Shown here: positions 9,001-16,374 of the stretch, one piece after another
How the letters are laid out: each line of letters opens with the position of its first letter
Position numbering within the stretch: position 1 is the first letter of the stretch
Source of the DNA: Lentzea kentuckyensis
Lineage (GTDB): Bacteria; Actinomycetota; Actinomycetes; Mycobacteriales; Pseudonocardiaceae
Direction of reading: 5' to 3'
DNA length: 57,705 nt
Assembly: GCF_002150765.1 (NCBI RefSeq)
Contig: NZ_MUYM01000013.1
Location: 1-57,705, forward strand
Position numbers and translations under genes: made by a program
The notes under the pieces: model-generated
What the model saw: the letters and a program-made list of their open reading frames with translations, nothing else
What the model was told of the DNA's origin: nothing
Database searches by the model: none

Positions 9001-9646
9001 GGGGCCCGCGGGCACGCAGCTGTCGGAGCTGGCCGAGATCCACGCGCGGCTCGGCGACGAGCCGACCGCGATCCGGTGCGCCGAGCGGGCGATCGAGATG
9101 TGCGACGAGACCGGGCAGAACCGCCCGCGAGCGCGGGCGATGGCGGTGCTCGAAGCATTGGCGCCGGTCCTCACTAGGCACGCGACCAGAAATCGGTTCC
9201 AACGGTGCCTGGGGGTGTCAGGCACGCCTTTTAGGGGGATTTTCCATGTCGGTGAACACCGCACGGCCGGCGTCGCGTTCCAGAGGACGCAACCTGGTCG
9301 GCGCTGCGATCGGCAACCTGTTCGAGTCCTACGACTGGCAGTGCTACCTGGTGCTGTCGGCCGTCATCGCGCCGCAGTTCTTCCCGAAGGACGACCCCGT
9401 GTCGAACCTGCTGGGGGTGCTCGCGATCTTCGCGGTCGGGTTCGTGTTCCGACCGGTCGGCGGCGCGTTGTTCGGCGTGCTGGCGGACCGGTACGGACGG
9501 CGCTGGGCGCTGTCGGCGTCCATGGTGCTCATGGGTACCGGCAGTCTGATCATCGGGGTGGCTCCCACCCACACGAAGGTGGGGGCGCTGGCCCCGGCGC
9601 TGCTGTTGCTCGCACGGGCGTTGCAGGGCATGTCCGCCGGCGGTGA
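6041..9646 (+). CDS. AfsR/SARP-family regulator with NB-ARC and TPR (3' frame suspect)
   Basis: Pathway-type activator. The order is an OmpR-like winged helix (about 8-85), a bacterial transcriptional activation domain (about 90-240, ending GLGVEPGPGLRQLH), an NB-ARC ATPase (Walker A GTAGIGKTALAL near 298; VLVVLDNA; LLVTSRDR), then TPR-like repeats (from about 690). ATG 6041 follows GGGGG. The TPR sequence is good until about 9175, but no stop occurs there: the frame runs on to 9646, 401 bases into the next gene, and those last ~130 residues look like a shadow of the permease. A TAG at 9175-9177 lies in the frame that one missing base would restore, so the true end is probably near 9177. It is the left border of the AvrD locus and its likely regulator. 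Confidence 0.8.
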   Translation: MGLRGKGDAFKVLGPLEVTVSGKVVAIPAPKHRSLLAGLLVSADHSAGFDQLARWIWDEELPANPRAALHTYVRRVRQQLGDPALLTTTPFGYRLDISPDQVDLFRFRRLVSAAATADQGDQVGLLRAALGEWSGDPLADVPSERLREEFLFALLEEKQDLLERLYAAELAGGGGAALIPELRAATAANPLREKLWELLMLALYRAGRQAEALDAYQTVRDLLIDGLGVEPGPGLRQLHGRVLAADPGLVDAETPVVAVPAQLPPEPPSLVGRTRLIEQIRCHLGPSGALRVVVLTGTAGIGKTALALHVGHRVRENYPDGQLYVNLGGYDKDEPLTPERAMHHLLTGLGVPAGQIPFDLRDQVGMYRSSLADKRVLVVLDNASEKYEIDHFLPGASGCALLVTSRDRFHRLIVSNGAQIIPLDTLDADESAGLVTEMLSVRAAEVDRRIVAEVAELCGHLPLALRIAAANLLIREASDHAAYVDELRQGNRLAALSLGDGGDTGVTAAFSLSYRALSPVDQRVFRYIGLLPGRDFSASALAVLTGVDQRSISAALNRLTSASLVQRSAGDRYEVHDLLRQYAAELFAADGADHERQAIERLGTWYMHVADRAAGLLHAEFLRMPLPPAGTVQVTGFQDAQAAFGWLNAERQNLIATALRSVHSGPGMVAWHLADILRGYFWTGKYRAEWREITEAALQAAEEAGDKLATAAMHRSLGNLYNLSGAYQISLEHQGHCLRLHRELGMAEEELATLINIGHTNLNLARPDEVRRYSREALIIADRVGSDRGKATALVLLGSASRLDGAMTDAMDYFERSLALATSLGLRHVEASSIRGLGLVYQEIGDARTARQYFERALRESEWLGSSYDQSNALYGLALTHSELGDPVAALEFAGLARDSFRKAGERTHEVDTLCLMASVLNDDGRREEALACAQEAHAVAVEIDYQPGRSFALLRLAWVNLCRGDVHSARDQAKAALELVELFRWQGPAGTQLSELAEIHARLGDEPTAIRCAERAIEMCDETGQNRPRARAMAVLEALAPVLTRHATRNRFQRCLGVSGTPFRGIFHVGEHRTAGVAFQRTQPGRRCDRQPVRVLRLAVLPGAVGRHRAAVLPEGRPRVEPAGGARDLRGRVRVPTGRRRVVRRAGGPVRTALGAVGVHGAHGYRQSDHRGGSHPHEGGGAGPGAAVARTGVAGHVRRR

Positions 9647-10520
9647 GTTCGCCGCGGCCAGCTCGTACGTGGTGGAGCTGGCGCCGGAGGGCAGGCGCAG
9701 CAGGTTCTCGAGCTCCATCTACGTCACCGCGACGGCGGGTGTGGTGCTCGCGGCGCTGACGTTCATGGCGCTGCGGACCTTCCTCACACCGCAGCAGATC
9801 GGCGACTGGGGCTGGCGGATCCCGTTCCTGGTCGGTGCTCTGCTCGCGTTCTACGGCCTCTACCTGCGCAGCGGACTCGCCGAGACCGAGGCGTTCCTGG
9901 AGCAGAAGCCGGGCAGGCGCGCCTCGATGATCGAGGTCCTGCGCGCGCACCCGCGGGCCTGCCTGCGGGTCGCCGGTCTCACCGCCGGCGCGACGGTGGT
10001 CTTCTACACGTTCGTCGTCTACCTGCCGTCGTACGCGACCCGCGTGCACAAGGTGCCGCAGACCCAGGCGACCTGGGTGATGGTGGCCGCGCTGGCGATC
10101 TTCTCGCTCAGCCTTCCGCTGTGGGGGGTTTTCGCGGACCGGTTCGGAGCGCGCCTTTCCGCCCTGATCTTCGCGGGTGGCACGGCACTGGTCTCGCCCG
10201 TGCTGTTCGGTTTGCTCGACTCGTCCTGGACGTCGCTTTTCGCGGTGATGACCGTGGCATTGTTGTTGTTCGCCGGATGCGCCGCTGTGTTGCCACAGCT
10301 GCTCGCCGAGCAATTCCCCGTGCACATCCGCTCGGTCGGTGTCGGGCTGCCCTACTCGGTCAGCGTCGCGTTGTTCGGCGGCACCGCGCCGTACGTGGTG
10401 GAGAGCTTGACCGCGGCGCAGCGAGGTGGGTGGTTTCCCTGGTACGTCTCGGCGTTGTGCCTGGTCAGCTTGGTGAGTCTGAGCCTGTGGGGCCGTCAAG
10501 CGCGCGACAGCGTCGCGTAA
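9246..10520 (+). CDS. MFS permease, MHS (metabolite:H+ symporter) type
   Basis: 424 aa with about 12 membrane segments. The start IGNLFESYDWQCYL matches the 'GNxxExYDfxxY' opening of the MHS family (KgtP/ShiA/ProP relatives). The cytoplasmic loop motif GVLADRYGRRWAL (loop 2-3) and the second copy GVFADRFGARL in the middle are typical MFS. ATG 9246 has AGGGGG 8-14 bases upstream. MHS members usually import organic acids or osmolytes with protons, so this may be an importer rather than an exporter. It sits directly behind the SARP regulator and could share its transcript. Confidence 0.85.
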   Translation: MSVNTARPASRSRGRNLVGAAIGNLFESYDWQCYLVLSAVIAPQFFPKDDPVSNLLGVLAIFAVGFVFRPVGGALFGVLADRYGRRWALSASMVLMGTGSLIIGVAPTHTKVGALAPALLLLARALQGMSAGGEFAAASSYVVELAPEGRRSRFSSSIYVTATAGVVLAALTFMALRTFLTPQQIGDWGWRIPFLVGALLAFYGLYLRSGLAETEAFLEQKPGRRASMIEVLRAHPRACLRVAGLTAGATVVFYTFVVYLPSYATRVHKVPQTQATWVMVAALAIFSLSLPLWGVFADRFGARLSALIFAGGTALVSPVLFGLLDSSWTSLFAVMTVALLLFAGCAAVLPQLLAEQFPVHIRSVGVGLPYSVSVALFGGTAPYVVESLTAAQRGGWFPWYVSALCLVSLVSLSLWGRQARDSVA

Positions 10521-10539
10521 GGCCGTCTCGCTAGGCTCG

Positions 10540-10567
10540 GATTCGACAGTTGATGACACGTCGAATC
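10540..10567. promoter_or_regulatory. Inverted repeat in the KAS III promoter region
   Basis: GATTCGAC (10540-10547) and GTCGAATC (10560-10567) are perfect 8-bp arms around a 12-bp spacer in the short gap before the KAS III gene. Arm centres are 20 bp apart, about two helical turns, as for a dimeric regulator site. Candidate operator. Confidence 0.4.
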
Positions 10568-10585
10568 TGCTCTGTGGGGGGCCAG

Positions 10586-11593
10586 ATGGGGAAGTCGGCA
10601 GTTCTGCGCGGACTGGGTGCCGCATTACCGCCGAACCGTGTGACGAACGAAGATCTGGCAGCGCAGCTGGACACGTCGGACGAGTGGATTCAGGCCCGTA
10701 CGGGCATCAGGCAGCGTTTCGTGATCTCGCCGGGAATGGCGACATCGGACCTGGCCGTCGAGGCGGGCAGGCGGGCACTCGCCTCGGCGGACGCGGTCGA
10801 GGTGGGTGCCGTCGTGCTCGCGACGAGCACGCCGGACCACCCGTGCCCGGCCACGGCCCCGGAGGTCGCGGCGCGACTGGGGCTCACCCACGCCGCGGCG
10901 TTCGACGTCGCGGCGGTGTGCACCGGGTTCGTCTACGCCCTCGCGACCGCGAGCGGCCTCATCAGCGCCGGGATCGTGGACAGCGTTCTCGTCATCGGCG
11001 CCGACACGTTCTCCACCATCCTCGACCCGACCGACCGCACCACGCGGGCGATCTTCGGGGACGGGGCGGGCGCGGTCGTGCTGAGCGCCGGTGAGGCCGA
11101 CGAGGACGGCGCGCTGCTGGGGTTCGACCTCGGCAGCGACGGCGCCAACCGGGAACTGATCATGGTGCCCGCCGGCGGTTCGCGCGAACGGGCGTCCGGC
11201 GTCCTGCCCGCCGACACGGACCGGTACTTCACGATGCAGGGCAAGCAGGTGTTCACCAACGCCGTGCTGCGCATGAGCGAGTCGGTCTCGACGCTCGCCA
11301 AGCGGATCGGCTGGGACGACGGCGAGATCGACCGGGTGGTCGCCCACCAGGCGAACATCAGGATCCTGCGCGCCGTCGGCGACCAGCTCGGTCTCGAGCC
11401 GGAGCAGGTGGTGGCGAACCTGGACCGGGTGGGCAACACGGTCGCCGCCTCGATCCCGCTGGCACTGGCCGACGCCGTCGCGTCCGGGAACGTCGAGCCG
11501 GGGCACCGGGTCGCGCTCGCCGGGTTCGGGGGCGGGCTCACGTGGGGTGCGACGGCGCTGCGTTGGCCCGAGATCACCGTCGAGGAAATCTGA
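10586..11593 (+). CDS. Beta-ketoacyl-ACP synthase III (FabH-like)
   Basis: 335 aa, standard KAS III length. The decarboxylative condensation triad is complete: Cys112 in AAVCTGFVYAL, His254 in VVAHQANIRIL, Asn284 in RVGNTVAASIP. The C-terminal GFGGGLTWG is typical. ATG 10586 follows a GTGGGGGG tract; an in-frame ATG at 10550 is less likely. It is paired with its own ACP 40 bases downstream and lies far from a fatty-acid operon, so it is probably a dedicated enzyme that makes a beta-ketoacyl-ACP for the AvrD pathway (inference). It could instead prime or transfer an acyl group. Confidence 0.9.
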   Translation: MGKSAVLRGLGAALPPNRVTNEDLAAQLDTSDEWIQARTGIRQRFVISPGMATSDLAVEAGRRALASADAVEVGAVVLATSTPDHPCPATAPEVAARLGLTHAAAFDVAAVCTGFVYALATASGLISAGIVDSVLVIGADTFSTILDPTDRTTRAIFGDGAGAVVLSAGEADEDGALLGFDLGSDGANRELIMVPAGGSRERASGVLPADTDRYFTMQGKQVFTNAVLRMSESVSTLAKRIGWDDGEIDRVVAHQANIRILRAVGDQLGLEPEQVVANLDRVGNTVAASIPLALADAVASGNVEPGHRVALAGFGGGLTWGATALRWPEITVEEI

Positions 11594-11595
11594 GC

Positions 11596-11613
11596 TTCTT
11601 GCGTGAGCAAGAA
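11596..11613 (+). promoter_or_regulatory. RNA hairpin with GNRA loop between KAS III and ACP genes
   Basis: TTCTTGC (11596-11602), loop GTGA, GCAAGAA (11607-11613). The 7-bp stem with a GNRA-type tetraloop lies directly after the KAS III stop and before the strong GGGGGAGAAG site of the ACP. It may be a partial terminator or an mRNA-stabilising/processing element that alters the ACP:KAS ratio. Confidence 0.4.
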
Positions 11614-11633
11614 ACACATAGGGGGAGAAGCGA

Positions 11634-11870
11634 ATGGATCTGCAGGAAAAGTTGATCACACTGCTCAGTTCGAAGTTCGACATGTCGGAGGCGGAACTGC
11701 GCGCCGGTGACACGTTCGAGAACGTCGGGCTGGACTCACTGGTGCTGCTGGAGGCCGCGCTGGTGATCAACAAGGAGGTGGGCGTGTTCCTCAGCGAGGA
11801 GGAATTGGTGCCCGAACTCACCGTGGCCGAACTCACCACGCTCATCGAGTCGAAGCTCGTGGCGGCCTGA
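11634..11870 (+). CDS. Acyl carrier protein
   Basis: 78 aa, acidic, four-helix ACP size. The phosphopantetheine site is Ser35 in VGLDSLVLLEA; the DSL motif is exact. A strong ribosome-binding site (GGGGGAG) lies 7-13 bases upstream. As a discrete carrier directly after a KAS III it probably holds the beta-ketoacyl chain before it is offloaded, by inference to the AvrD-family enzyme. A strong hairpin follows the gene, so KAS III and ACP form a two-gene unit. Confidence 0.93.
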   Translation: MDLQEKLITLLSSKFDMSEAELRAGDTFENVGLDSLVLLEAALVINKEVGVFLSEEELVPELTVAELTTLIESKLVAA

Positions 11871-11907
11871 GAAGGCACTGACCAGGTTCGGATGACAAAT
11901 CCGGCAT

Positions 11908-11948
11908 TGACCGGTGTGACCGCCACGACCAGGCGGCCACACCGGTCA
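11908..11948 (+). terminator. Strong terminator hairpin after ACP gene
   Basis: Arm TGACCGGTGTG (11908-11918) pairs with CACACCGGTCA (11938-11948), and CCGCC (11920-11924) with GGCGG (11932-11936); one mismatch, 7-nt loop. It closes the KAS III-ACP unit. Confidence 0.7.
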
Positions 11949-12025
11949 CAATGCTGCACACGACAATTTCCGATTCCAGCGAACGGACTTCGGTGATGGT
12001 TGCCGATCGTGCATACTCTGAGATT

Positions 12026-12904
12026 GTGCGGAGACCAGCTGTGGAAAACGAAGTGCCGACTCCTCTCGCCGAGCTGGGCAAGTTCCTGGTCGCCCGGCGC
12101 GGGGAGACGTCGCCCAGCGAGGTCGGCCTGCCCACCGCCGGCCGGCGCCGCACGCCGGGGCTGCGCCGCGAGGAGGTGGCGCTGCTCGCCGGGGTCGGCG
12201 TGTCCTGGTACACGTGGATCGAGCAGGGCCGGGCGACGAACGTCTCCGGTGAGGTGCTGGACTCGATCGCCCGCGTGCTCGGGCTGGACGACACCCAGCG
12301 GCTGTACATGCGCAGGCTCGCCGGGCTGAGCGCCGAGCACACCGACCCGGTGTACCGGCCGGACGCGCGCACGCTGAGCCCGTTCGTCGACAACTGGCTG
12401 CCGAACCCCGCCTACATCGTCGACCGGCACTGGAACGTGGTCACGGCGAACAGTCCGTTCCGGACGTTGCTGGGGCTGGAGACCGGCCAGCAGATCAACT
12501 TCGTCGAGTACCTCTTCACGCACCCGCACGCCAGGACGCTCTACCCGCACTGGGACGAGGAGGCGCGCACCGTCGTGGCCCGGTTCCGGTCCCAGGTGTC
12601 GCGCTACCCGGAGGACGGCCAGCTGGCCGCGCTGATCACCCGGCTCACCGCGCGCAGCGAGGAATTCGCGGACCTGTGGTCGCGCCAGACCGTCGCCGAG
12701 GACGCGTGCGGCCCTGAGCTGCTGTTCCACCCCGTGGCGGGCAAGCTCGCCTTCAACCGCACGTCGTTGCGGTTCACCGATCGGATCGGGCTGACCATGG
12801 TCGTGTTCCTCCCCATCCCGGGGACGGGCACGGAGACCGCGGTGTCCGTTCTGGAGCGGGTCGCCTCCGCCGCAGGAGCGCCCGCACTTCGTTCCAGTGC
12901 CTGA
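12026..12904 (+). CDS. XRE-family regulator with MmyB-like ligand domain
   Basis: About 292 aa. N-terminal helix-turn-helix (GRRRTPGLRREEVALLAGVGVSWYTWIEQGR, split here: the recognition part is LAGVGVSWYTWIEQG) with the 'RRTPGLRREEVA' signature of this actinobacterial family, then a MmyB-type PAS-like domain (NWLPNPAYIVDRHWNVVTAN onward). Members often sense acyl or other small hydrophobic ligands. Start is uncertain: in-frame ATGs at 11951 and 11996 and a GTG at 12026. None has a clear ribosome-binding site; TACTCT (12014-12019) could be a -10 giving a leaderless GTG start at 12026. It sits in the AvrD locus before an MBL hydrolase and exporter and may control them. Confidence 0.82.
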   Translation: MRRPAVENEVPTPLAELGKFLVARRGETSPSEVGLPTAGRRRTPGLRREEVALLAGVGVSWYTWIEQGRATNVSGEVLDSIARVLGLDDTQRLYMRRLAGLSAEHTDPVYRPDARTLSPFVDNWLPNPAYIVDRHWNVVTANSPFRTLLGLETGQQINFVEYLFTHPHARTLYPHWDEEARTVVARFRSQVSRYPEDGQLAALITRLTARSEEFADLWSRQTVAEDACGPELLFHPVAGKLAFNRTSLRFTDRIGLTMVVFLPIPGTGTETAVSVLERVASAAGAPALRSSA

Positions 12905-12929
12905 TGTTCCTTCTTCTGGGGGTTTTGTC

Positions 12930-13784
12930 TTGACCTCGTCCATCAACTCCGATCGCCTGCGGCGGACGGCACCGATGCGCTCGTTCAGCTTCGGCGACCA
13001 CAAGGTGACGCACGTGCCCGACGGGCTCGTGCAGATGCACCCGCGAACGTGGTTCGCCGAGTCGTCGGACGCCGACTGGGAGAACCGGGCGGACCACCTC
13101 GACGACGGTGGCTACCTGGTCGGTTCCATCGGCAGCCTGCTGGTGGAGCACGACGGCCGCACCCTGCTGATCGACGCCGGCTACGGGCCGCACAAGGTGC
13201 CGGCCGAGCTGTCGCATCCCGCTCTGGGCGCGCTCGAGGGCGGCGACCTGATGGACGGTCTGACCCAGCTCGGCAAGGACCCCGCTGACGTCGACGTGCT
13301 CGCGCTCACCCACTTCCACGACGACCACATCGGGTGGGCGTACCGGGAGGGGCTGGTGTTCACCAACGCGGCGTTCGTCGCGTCCGCTGTGGAGTGGGCG
13401 AGCCCCAGCCGCATCCCGGTCGCGGCGCTCGGGCCGGAGAAGCTGGTGCGGGCCGCGGACGGGCAGGAGATCTTCCCCGGGGTGACGGCGTGGCTGTGTC
13501 CCGGGCACACCGCGGGCCACACCGCGTACGTGATCTCGTCGGGTGGCCGGCGACTGATCGCTTTCGGCGACGCCATGCACACGCCGGTGCAGATCTCACG
13601 GCCGGAATGGCGGTCGGTGTTCGACTACGACCACAACGCGGCCGTGCGGACGCGGCAGGCGATCATTGACGAACTCGCGAAGCCGGGTACCTTCGGTTAC
13701 GGCGTGCATTTCGCCGACGCCCTGTTCGGCCGTGTGGTGGAGGACGGCGGCACCCGTGTCTGGGAGCCGGTCGACGACCTGTAG
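12930..13784 (+). CDS. MBL-fold metallo-hydrolase
   Basis: 284 aa from TTG 12930, which has GGGGG (12918-12922) at proper distance; the frame is open further upstream into the previous gene. Metal-binding motifs: LTHFHDDHIGW (HxHxDH), CPGHTAGHT, and FGDAMH for the bridging Asp, so a dinuclear zinc site is expected. The core resembles the broad lactonase/hydrolase branch of the superfamily rather than beta-lactamases proper. In a locus predicted to make a butenolide or lactone, it could open the ring (turnover or self-protection) or hydrolyse a pathway thioester; this is inference. Confidence 0.85.
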   Translation: MTSSINSDRLRRTAPMRSFSFGDHKVTHVPDGLVQMHPRTWFAESSDADWENRADHLDDGGYLVGSIGSLLVEHDGRTLLIDAGYGPHKVPAELSHPALGALEGGDLMDGLTQLGKDPADVDVLALTHFHDDHIGWAYREGLVFTNAAFVASAVEWASPSRIPVAALGPEKLVRAADGQEIFPGVTAWLCPGHTAGHTAYVISSGGRRLIAFGDAMHTPVQISRPEWRSVFDYDHNAAVRTRQAIIDELAKPGTFGYGVHFADALFGRVVEDGGTRVWEPVDDL

Positions 13785-13861
13785 CCGCTTAGGGTGTTGG
13801 TGGCGGTAATAGGTTGACTGCGCACTGTTTGCCGCCATCCACCCGGACGATCATCATATTC

Positions 13862-15337
13862 ATGTCAACTACCTCATCGCCTGAAGCGGAAAAGCTTCAG
13901 ATGACGGGCAAGCAGAAGGCGATTCTCGTCGTTCTGCTCGGTGCCCAGTTCATGTTCGCAGTGGACTTCTCCATTCTCACCGTCGCACTGCCGAAGATGC
14001 AGACGGACCTCGGTTTCGGAATCGACAGCCTGCAGTGGGTCGTCACCGCGTTCGCCCTGACCGCGGCCGGGTTCATGCTGCTGTTCGGCCGGATCGGCGA
14101 CCTGATCGGCCGCAAGAAGCTGTTCCTGTTCGGCATGGTGCTGCTGACCGTGTCCTCGCTCGTCGGTGGTCTGGCCACGACGCCCGAGATCATGATCATC
14201 GCGCGGGTCGCGCAGGGTCTGGCGACGGCCATCGTGACGCCCGCCGGCATGGCGCTGCTCACCACCAGCTTCCCGGAGGGGCCGCTGCGCAACCGCGCGC
14301 TGGGTCTCAACGGCGCGCTGCTGTCGCTCGGCTTCGCGTCGGGCGCGGTGCTCGGTGGTGTGCTCACCGACGTGCTCTCGTGGCGCTGGAACTTCTTCAT
14401 CAACGTCCCGGTCGGCGTGGCGCTCTTCGTGGCCGCGGCGATGCTGATCAACGAGTCCCGCAGCGACGACCGGCCCAAGCTGGACGTGCCCGGCGCCGTG
14501 ACGGTGACGCTCGGCATGCTGGCGCTCGTGTTCGGCCTGACCGGTGCCGAGCGCAACGGCTGGGCGTCCGCGGAGACCCTCATCGCGCTGGCGGCGGGCG
14601 CGCTGCTGCTGGTGGCGTTCTACTTCATCGAGCTCAAGGCGAAGGCTCCGCTGGCTCCGGTGCAGGTGCTGCGCAGCAACACGGTGAAGTGGGGCAACCT
14701 CGGTGGTCTGCTCACCTTCTCGATGGAGTCGGGCATGGCGTTCCTGCTCACGCTGTACATGCAGCAGGTGCTGGACCTGACCCCGATGCAGGCGGGCCTG
14801 ATGTTCGGCTTCCTGGGCACCGGTGCCTTCCTCGGCGGTACGTTCGCTTCGAAGATCATCGGCCGCATCGGCGCGAAGAACACGCTGGTCTGGGGCCTGG
14901 TCGTGCAGGCGGTCAACACCGGTGTGATGTTCTGGCTCGGTGAGGCGAAGGCCGTCTCCGTGGTCGTCGTCCTGGTCACCACGTTCGTCGGCGGTTTCGG
15001 CCACGTGCTCGCGATCGTCGCGTACACGGTCGTCGCGACGTCCGGTATCGCGGACAGCGAGCAGGGTCTGGCCACCGGCCTCGCGACCATGACCCAGCAG
15101 GTGGCGTTCACGCTCGGCATCCCGGTGATGTCGACCATCGCGGCCACCCAGTACGGCGAGCTCTCCGGCGGCGTGGCGTCGCGGTCGGACGTGCTGTCCG
15201 GCACGACGTTCGGCTTCCTGGTGGACGGTCTGATCGTCCTGGCCGGCGCACTGGCGATCGGTGCCTTCCTCCGGACCGCCAAGCAGGCTCCCGCTCCGGC
15301 CGCGGCCACGACCAAGCCGGAGCCCGTCACCACCTGA
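13862..15337 (+). CDS. MFS exporter, DHA2 (EmrB/QacA) family, 14 TM
   Basis: 491 aa with about 14 hydrophobic segments. DHA2 signatures: FAVDFSILTVALPKMQ in TM1, GRIGDLIGRKKLFL in loop 2-3, and GLNGALLSLGFASGAVLGGVL for the antiporter motif C region (SWRWNFFINVP follows). ATG 13862 is chosen; the TTG at 13814 adds a non-membrane leader. Proton-driven drug or metabolite efflux is expected. Its position directly before the AvrD operon (25 bases) makes it the best exporter candidate for that product. Confidence 0.9.
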   Translation: MSTTSSPEAEKLQMTGKQKAILVVLLGAQFMFAVDFSILTVALPKMQTDLGFGIDSLQWVVTAFALTAAGFMLLFGRIGDLIGRKKLFLFGMVLLTVSSLVGGLATTPEIMIIARVAQGLATAIVTPAGMALLTTSFPEGPLRNRALGLNGALLSLGFASGAVLGGVLTDVLSWRWNFFINVPVGVALFVAAAMLINESRSDDRPKLDVPGAVTVTLGMLALVFGLTGAERNGWASAETLIALAAGALLLVAFYFIELKAKAPLAPVQVLRSNTVKWGNLGGLLTFSMESGMAFLLTLYMQQVLDLTPMQAGLMFGFLGTGAFLGGTFASKIIGRIGAKNTLVWGLVVQAVNTGVMFWLGEAKAVSVVVVLVTTFVGGFGHVLAIVAYTVVATSGIADSEQGLATGLATMTQQVAFTLGIPVMSTIAATQYGELSGGVASRSDVLSGTTFGFLVDGLIVLAGALAIGAFLRTAKQAPAPAAATTKPEPVTT

Positions 15338-15362
15338 CCGATCCGACAACTTGGGGGATGCA

Positions 15363-16352
15363 ATGCAGTCCTTTGTGGACGACGCGGTGCTGCGCTTCGC
15401 CACCGTCGAGGAGTACCTGGGCGACCGGGAGACCCGGTTCTTCGGTGAGGGCTACAAGCGCGCCACCTACCGGCTCTCCGGCATCGAGTCGGCCGACGGC
15501 GAGGGTGGGCCGGTCGTCTCGGCGACGGCGGCGGTCGGCTACCCGGCCGACTGGTCCCGCAAGGGCACCATCGACCAGCTGCCGCACCTGTCGACCATCG
15601 ACGTGCTGCTGCTCGGTGTGCAGCTGGCGGAGATCTGGCTGGCCCGGCACGCGGGCCTCGGCGAGCAGGCACGCCGGTCGGCGTGGATCCGCGAGGCCCA
15701 CATCAAGGCCGGATCCTCTCCGGTCGAGGAGGAGCTGACCGGTTTCGCCGTCACGGCGGCGCGTTCCCGGGTCGCCGAACAGGCCGAGCCGGGCCGGGTG
15801 GTCAGCACGCTGGACTGCCAGGTCGGCTCGCTGCGGCTGCGGGTGGACGTCGACCACGTCGCCGCCGGGCCGGACGGCTCCGACGAGCTCGGTGACCAGG
15901 ACCGGCGGCCGTACGGCGACGGGCACAAGGCGCGCTTGCAGCGGCTGCGCGACGTCGTGGTCGCCGCGGACCGGCTGAGTGCGACGGCGCGGGTCGAGCT
16001 GCCCGCCACGCCCGCTCTGCCGGGAGTGGGCGTCGAAGGTGACTTCCAGCCGTCGGTCAGCCTGGTCGACGCGTTCGTCGTGGCGCTGCAGCTGGGCCAG
16101 GTCCTGCTGTACGAGCTGGACGGCGTGACCAGGGCCGACTCCAACACGCTGTGGATGCGCTCGACCAGGTGGCAGGCGGAGTCGCCGGTCCGGCCGGACG
16201 CCGGGACGCACCCGGTCGTCGTCGAGCTGCGCGACGCCGCGTTGCTGCACAACCGCAAGGGCGAGACCTGGCGGCGGGCGGACATCGTGTCCGAGCTGGG
16301 CGGCGTGACCGTCGTCTGCTCCGTGGCCCACCAGCTGCCCATCGAAGACTGA
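15363..16352 (+). CDS. AvrD-family protein
   Basis: 329 aa. The pattern VEEYLGDRETRFFGEGY, then GYPADWSRKG and LPHLSTIDVLLLGVQLAE, is what I recognise from the AvrD family (Pfam AvrD, ~310 aa). Pseudomonas syringae AvrD directs formation of syringolides, C-glycosyl furanone elicitors built from a xylulose unit and a beta-ketoacyl chain (established). The role here would be condensation of a beta-ketoacyl-ACP or -CoA with a ketose or ketose phosphate. ATG 15363 follows TTGGGGGA. It opens a tightly packed operon with two P-loop NTPases, a HAD phosphatase and an MDR reductase. The recognition is by eye; a hot-dog-like acyl-transfer fold is possible but not shown. Confidence 0.7.
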   Translation: MQSFVDDAVLRFATVEEYLGDRETRFFGEGYKRATYRLSGIESADGEGGPVVSATAAVGYPADWSRKGTIDQLPHLSTIDVLLLGVQLAEIWLARHAGLGEQARRSAWIREAHIKAGSSPVEEELTGFAVTAARSRVAEQAEPGRVVSTLDCQVGSLRLRVDVDHVAAGPDGSDELGDQDRRPYGDGHKARLQRLRDVVVAADRLSATARVELPATPALPGVGVEGDFQPSVSLVDAFVVALQLGQVLLYELDGVTRADSNTLWMRSTRWQAESPVRPDAGTHPVVVELRDAALLHNRKGETWRRADIVSELGGVTVVCSVAHQLPIED

Positions 16353-16374
16353 ACCACACAGGGGGAACAGGAAC

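Noticed and set aside
10586..11870. KAS III and ACP as the primary fatty-acid FabH/AcpP
   Set aside because: No FabD, FabF or other FAS II genes adjoin; the pair sits in a SARP-bounded specialised-metabolite locus.
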